From Aurantiacibacter spongiae (lineage in GTDB: Bacteria; Pseudomonadota; Alphaproteobacteria; Sphingomonadales; Sphingomonadaceae): DNA of 64,000 nt. The stretch spans positions 1,116,001 to 1,180,000 of the forward strand of contig NZ_RPFZ01000001.1 of NCBI RefSeq assembly GCF_003815535.1, in the 5' to 3' direction. Made by a program: the position numbers and the translations under genes. Positions within the stretch are counted from its first letter, which is position 1. The number at the start of each line of letters is the position of its first letter. The notes under the pieces are model-generated. The model saw only the letters and a list, made by a program, of their open reading frames with translations, was not told the origin of the DNA and did not search any database. Below, one piece after another: positions 61,968 through 64,000 of this stretch.

Positions 61968-62665
61968 AGACGCTCCTTGGTCGCTGGCGACATGGTGGTG
62001 GCCCCGATGGCGGCGCAATGCGCGTCGGCGTCGAACGGAACGGGTCGCGATTCGATGCTCAGCCTATCGCAAACCTCGATCACCGACCATTGCGGACGGC
62101 GATCGTCGCGATCGCGCGGCTGGCCCAGGGCAGGCAGGGTCGTGACGCTGGCCGTCCCGTCGTCATGGGCACGCGCGCGGTGCGAATGGCCGAACACGCC
62201 GTGGCGCAGCCCCCGCTCCGCCAGCGTCTCGCACGCCCGGGCAAGCGCGGAGTCATCGGTGAGGTAGGTCCAGTCCCGCGCGCCGAACGGATTGGCATGC
62301 GCGACCAGCAGATCGCCGTGCTGCCATTCGTCCTGCCAGGGCAAAGCCTCGAGCTGCGTCAGGTCGGCGTGCGCCGCGGTCCAGTCGACGGTTTCCTTCA
62401 GCCAGCCCGGCAGGCGGTCGTAATAGGCGCGCTCCCCGTGCGCGAGATCGCGATACAGAGCATCGTGGTTGCCGATGAGGAAGATCGCACCGTCGGTCGC
62501 GGCGGCTTCGCTCGCCGCATCCAGCGTGCGCTGCGGTTCCACTCCGTAGGTCAGCAGGTCGCCCATCACGACGAGCGTGTCGAAGCCATCGGCGCGCGCG
62601 GCCGCGAGCGCCCTCTCGAACGGGGCGGCGAGCGCGTGAATGTCGGTTATGGCGGCGATACGCAC
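61949..62665 (-). CDS. Calcineurin-like metallophosphoesterase
   Basis: The 238-residue enzyme has the dinuclear metal motifs ITDIHAL, VVMGDLLTYG, LIGNHDALY, LLVAHANPFG and GVFGHSHRA. It starts at a GTG at 62665, one base after the stop of the glycosyltransferase gene. Its substrate is unknown; in this locus it may act on a phosphorylated sugar or lipid carrier. The order is the same as in many exopolysaccharide loci. Confidence 0.88.
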   Translation of the reverse strand: MRIAAITDIHALAAPFERALAAARADGFDTLVVMGDLLTYGVEPQRTLDAASEAAATDGAIFLIGNHDALYRDLAHGERAYYDRLPGWLKETVDWTAAHADLTQLEALPWQDEWQHGDLLVAHANPFGARDWTYLTDDSALARACETLAERGLRHGVFGHSHRARAHDDGTASVTTLPALGQPRDRDDRRPQWSVIEVCDRLSIESRPVPFDADAHCAAIGATTMSPATKERLCSYFH

Positions 62666-62666
62666 C

Positions 62667-63800
62667 TCAGGCCCCCGCCGCGCTTTCGAACGCCCGGCGC
62701 GAGGCCCGCTGCGACGCGTTGCCCGAAAGCTGCCGATACCAGTCGAGATGGGCGGCGGCGCAATGTTCGATGCCGAACGCCTTGCCCGCCTCGAGCGCCG
62801 CGGCGGACATCGCTGCGTACAGGTCGGCATCGCCCAGCACTCGGGCGATGGCTTCGCCCAGCGCCTGCGGATCGCCGACCGGCACGCGCAACCCGTTGCG
62901 GCCGTTCTCCACCAGTTCGCGCGAACCGTTGACGTCGGTCGCGACGATCGGCAGCGCCGCCATCGACGCCTCGATCATGGCGATGGCGAATCCTTCCCAC
63001 AGCGAGCTGTTGGCCAGCAGGTCCGCCTGCCGCATGAGGTCGGGCATGTCGCTGCGCGGGCCGAGCAGCTCGACGATGTCGCCGGCTCCCACCTCCTCGA
63101 CCAGAGCGCGCAGGGCGGGAAGCTCGGCGCCGCCGCCGGCGATGCGGATGGTGACGTCGCGGCCCAGCGCTTCGCGCAAGGGGCGGGCGGCGCGGACAAG
63201 GGTCGGATAATCCTTCTGCCGCGACGGCGTGCCCACCGCCAGCACGAGCGGGCGGTCCGCCGGCGCGATCCGCGGGCGCTCGACGCGGAAGCGCGGATCG
63301 GCGGCGTTGGCGATGCGGCGCACGGGTCGGCGCGAGAGTGCGCGCGTCTGTGCCTCGCATTCCGCGCTGATGGCGACGTTGCCGGTCACTGTCCGGTCGA
63401 ACAGCCGGTAGGCCCAGGGGGGGAAGCTGAGCCTGGTATTGTGATGCGTCAGCACGACGGGAACGCGCACCCCGGCAAGCGCCAGCATGGGCACGGCCCG
63501 CGCGGTGTGGGCATGGATCACATCGGGAGCGAAGTCGCGGATCGCCCGGCGCAGACGCCATGCGCCCTTCGCCAGATTGGCGCGGCTGGCAAGCGCCAGC
63601 GAGGTGAACAATGCACCATCCGACCTCAACCGCGTCTTCATGCTCCGCTCGATCTCGACCGGATTGCCGACCTGGTCCGCATCGCTCAGCGAAACGACGA
63701 GCGCATCGTGACCCCGGCGGACGAATTCGCCGGCAAGGTTCGTCACCAGCGTTTCCGCGCCGCCGGTGGTGAGCGTGGTGAGGATCGAGAGGACGCGCAT
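62667..63800 (-). CDS. Family 4 glycosyltransferase
   Basis: This 377-residue GT-B enzyme has TTLTTGGAETLVTNLAGEFVRRGHDALVV (split) at the N-terminus and the retaining GT4 C-terminal site: AVGTPSRQKDYPTLVRAA, LLGPRSDMPDLMRQADLLANSSLWEGFAIAMIEASMA (split), with the E-x7-E carboxylates. It transfers a sugar from a nucleotide donor in surface glycan synthesis. It follows the right-edge gene by six bases, on the same strand. Confidence 0.92.
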   Translation of the reverse strand: MRVLSILTTLTTGGAETLVTNLAGEFVRRGHDALVVSLSDADQVGNPVEIERSMKTRLRSDGALFTSLALASRANLAKGAWRLRRAIRDFAPDVIHAHTARAVPMLALAGVRVPVVLTHHNTRLSFPPWAYRLFDRTVTGNVAISAECEAQTRALSRRPVRRIANAADPRFRVERPRIAPADRPLVLAVGTPSRQKDYPTLVRAARPLREALGRDVTIRIAGGGAELPALRALVEEVGAGDIVELLGPRSDMPDLMRQADLLANSSLWEGFAIAMIEASMAALPIVATDVNGSRELVENGRNGLRVPVGDPQALGEAIARVLGDADLYAAMSAAALEAGKAFGIEHCAAAHLDWYRQLSGNASQRASRRAFESAAGA

Positions 63801-63806
63801 GGCGGG

Positions 63807-64000
63807 CTACGCCTCGGCGGGCTGGCGCAGCGACTGGGCAAGCAGGTCGCGCGCGTCCCGGGTCAGTTCCGCCTCGCAGCGCGCCAGCACGACATCGGCC
63901 TGCCCGTCGCTCAGGGTATCGGCGAAGGCGTGGGCGCGCCCTTTGCGCATCCGCAGGGAATTGCGGTCCGACCGATCGTAATCGTGCCCCGGAATGCCGC
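63807..64000 (-). CDS. C-terminal fragment, possible sulfotransferase
   Basis: A frame entering from the right edge ends at a TAG at 63807-63809 and gives 64 residues: GIPGHDYDRSDRNSLRMRKG, RAHAFADTLSDGQADVVLARC and a tail ending QPAEA. The stretch resembles the end of bacterial sulfotransferases (HDYDRS, then a helix with DTLS-xQ), but the co-substrate site is outside the window. It precedes the glycosyltransferase gene and likely belongs to the same operon. Confidence 0.5.
   Translation of the reverse strand, partial: GIPGHDYDRSDRNSLRMRKGRAHAFADTLSDGQADVVLARCEAELTRDARDLLAQSLRQPAEA

Overview
The window looks like chromosomal DNA of a high-GC alphaproteobacterium of the Sphingomonadales, most like the Erythrobacter/Altererythrobacter group. 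This is inferred from gene content and order: hisC next to a prephenate/cyclohexadienyl dehydrogenase, metX-metW, hflK-hflC-degP, a DUF1674 (SdhAF4) protein and an FnrL-type regulator. No rRNA or marker gene is present to confirm it.

Positions 1-24,300 look accessory. The left end (1-3,490) is an oxygen/nitric-oxide block on the minus strand: the start of a probable cbb3 oxidase gene, a Crp/Fnr regulator without Fe-S cysteines, FnrL with its cysteine cluster, a small membrane protein and NnrS. Three Fnr-type boxes sit at nearly the same distance from three start codons. Then follow a large soluble hybrid histidine kinase with a convergent single-domain response regulator (3.6-7.3 kb), and a TonB-dependent receptor plus PepSY protein behind a Fur-like palindrome (7.5-10.8 kb). 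A minus-strand group (11.0-15.3 kb) holds a DEDDh exonuclease, a PCMT/erythromycin-esterase fusion, a HAD nucleotidase, a protein with two 2H-phosphoesterase motifs, a small basic protein and an ArsR regulator. Divergent from ArsR is a packed operon (15.4-19.2 kb) with a second DEDDh exonuclease and several unknown proteins.

The most intriguing part is 19.4-23.9 kb: a BpsA-like methyltransferase overlapping an unknown protein, convergent with a PIN protein, an ImmA/IrrE peptidase and another unknown protein, followed by a MraZ/AbrB-like protein. The two unknown proteins, on opposite strands, appear to be distant members of one family. The block ends at the 3' side of a tRNA-Lys gene (24,330-24,405), the usual position of an island boundary.

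From 24.4 kb rightwards the content is ordinary housekeeping: folK, aguB, msrA, rsmB, sdhAF4, hemH, a molybdopterin dehydrogenase, mrp, hflKC, degP, a class A PBP, msrB, a glutathione transferase and a YadA-like trimeric autotransporter with a recent 252-bp internal duplication. A formaldehyde-to-formate set (frmA, fghA, mobA, fdhD) follows, then a VTT membrane protein, a diguanylate cyclase, metW-metX, hisC-tyrA, trxB and a ROK sugar kinase. The right end (58.7-64 kb) is a surface-polysaccharide cluster: UDP-glucose dehydrogenase, an epimerase, an ATP-grasp protein, a metallophosphoesterase, a family-4 glycosyltransferase and a fragment resembling a sulfotransferase. Downstream of msrA is an unexplained array of CGTCACCC-type repeats spaced 21-23 bp.
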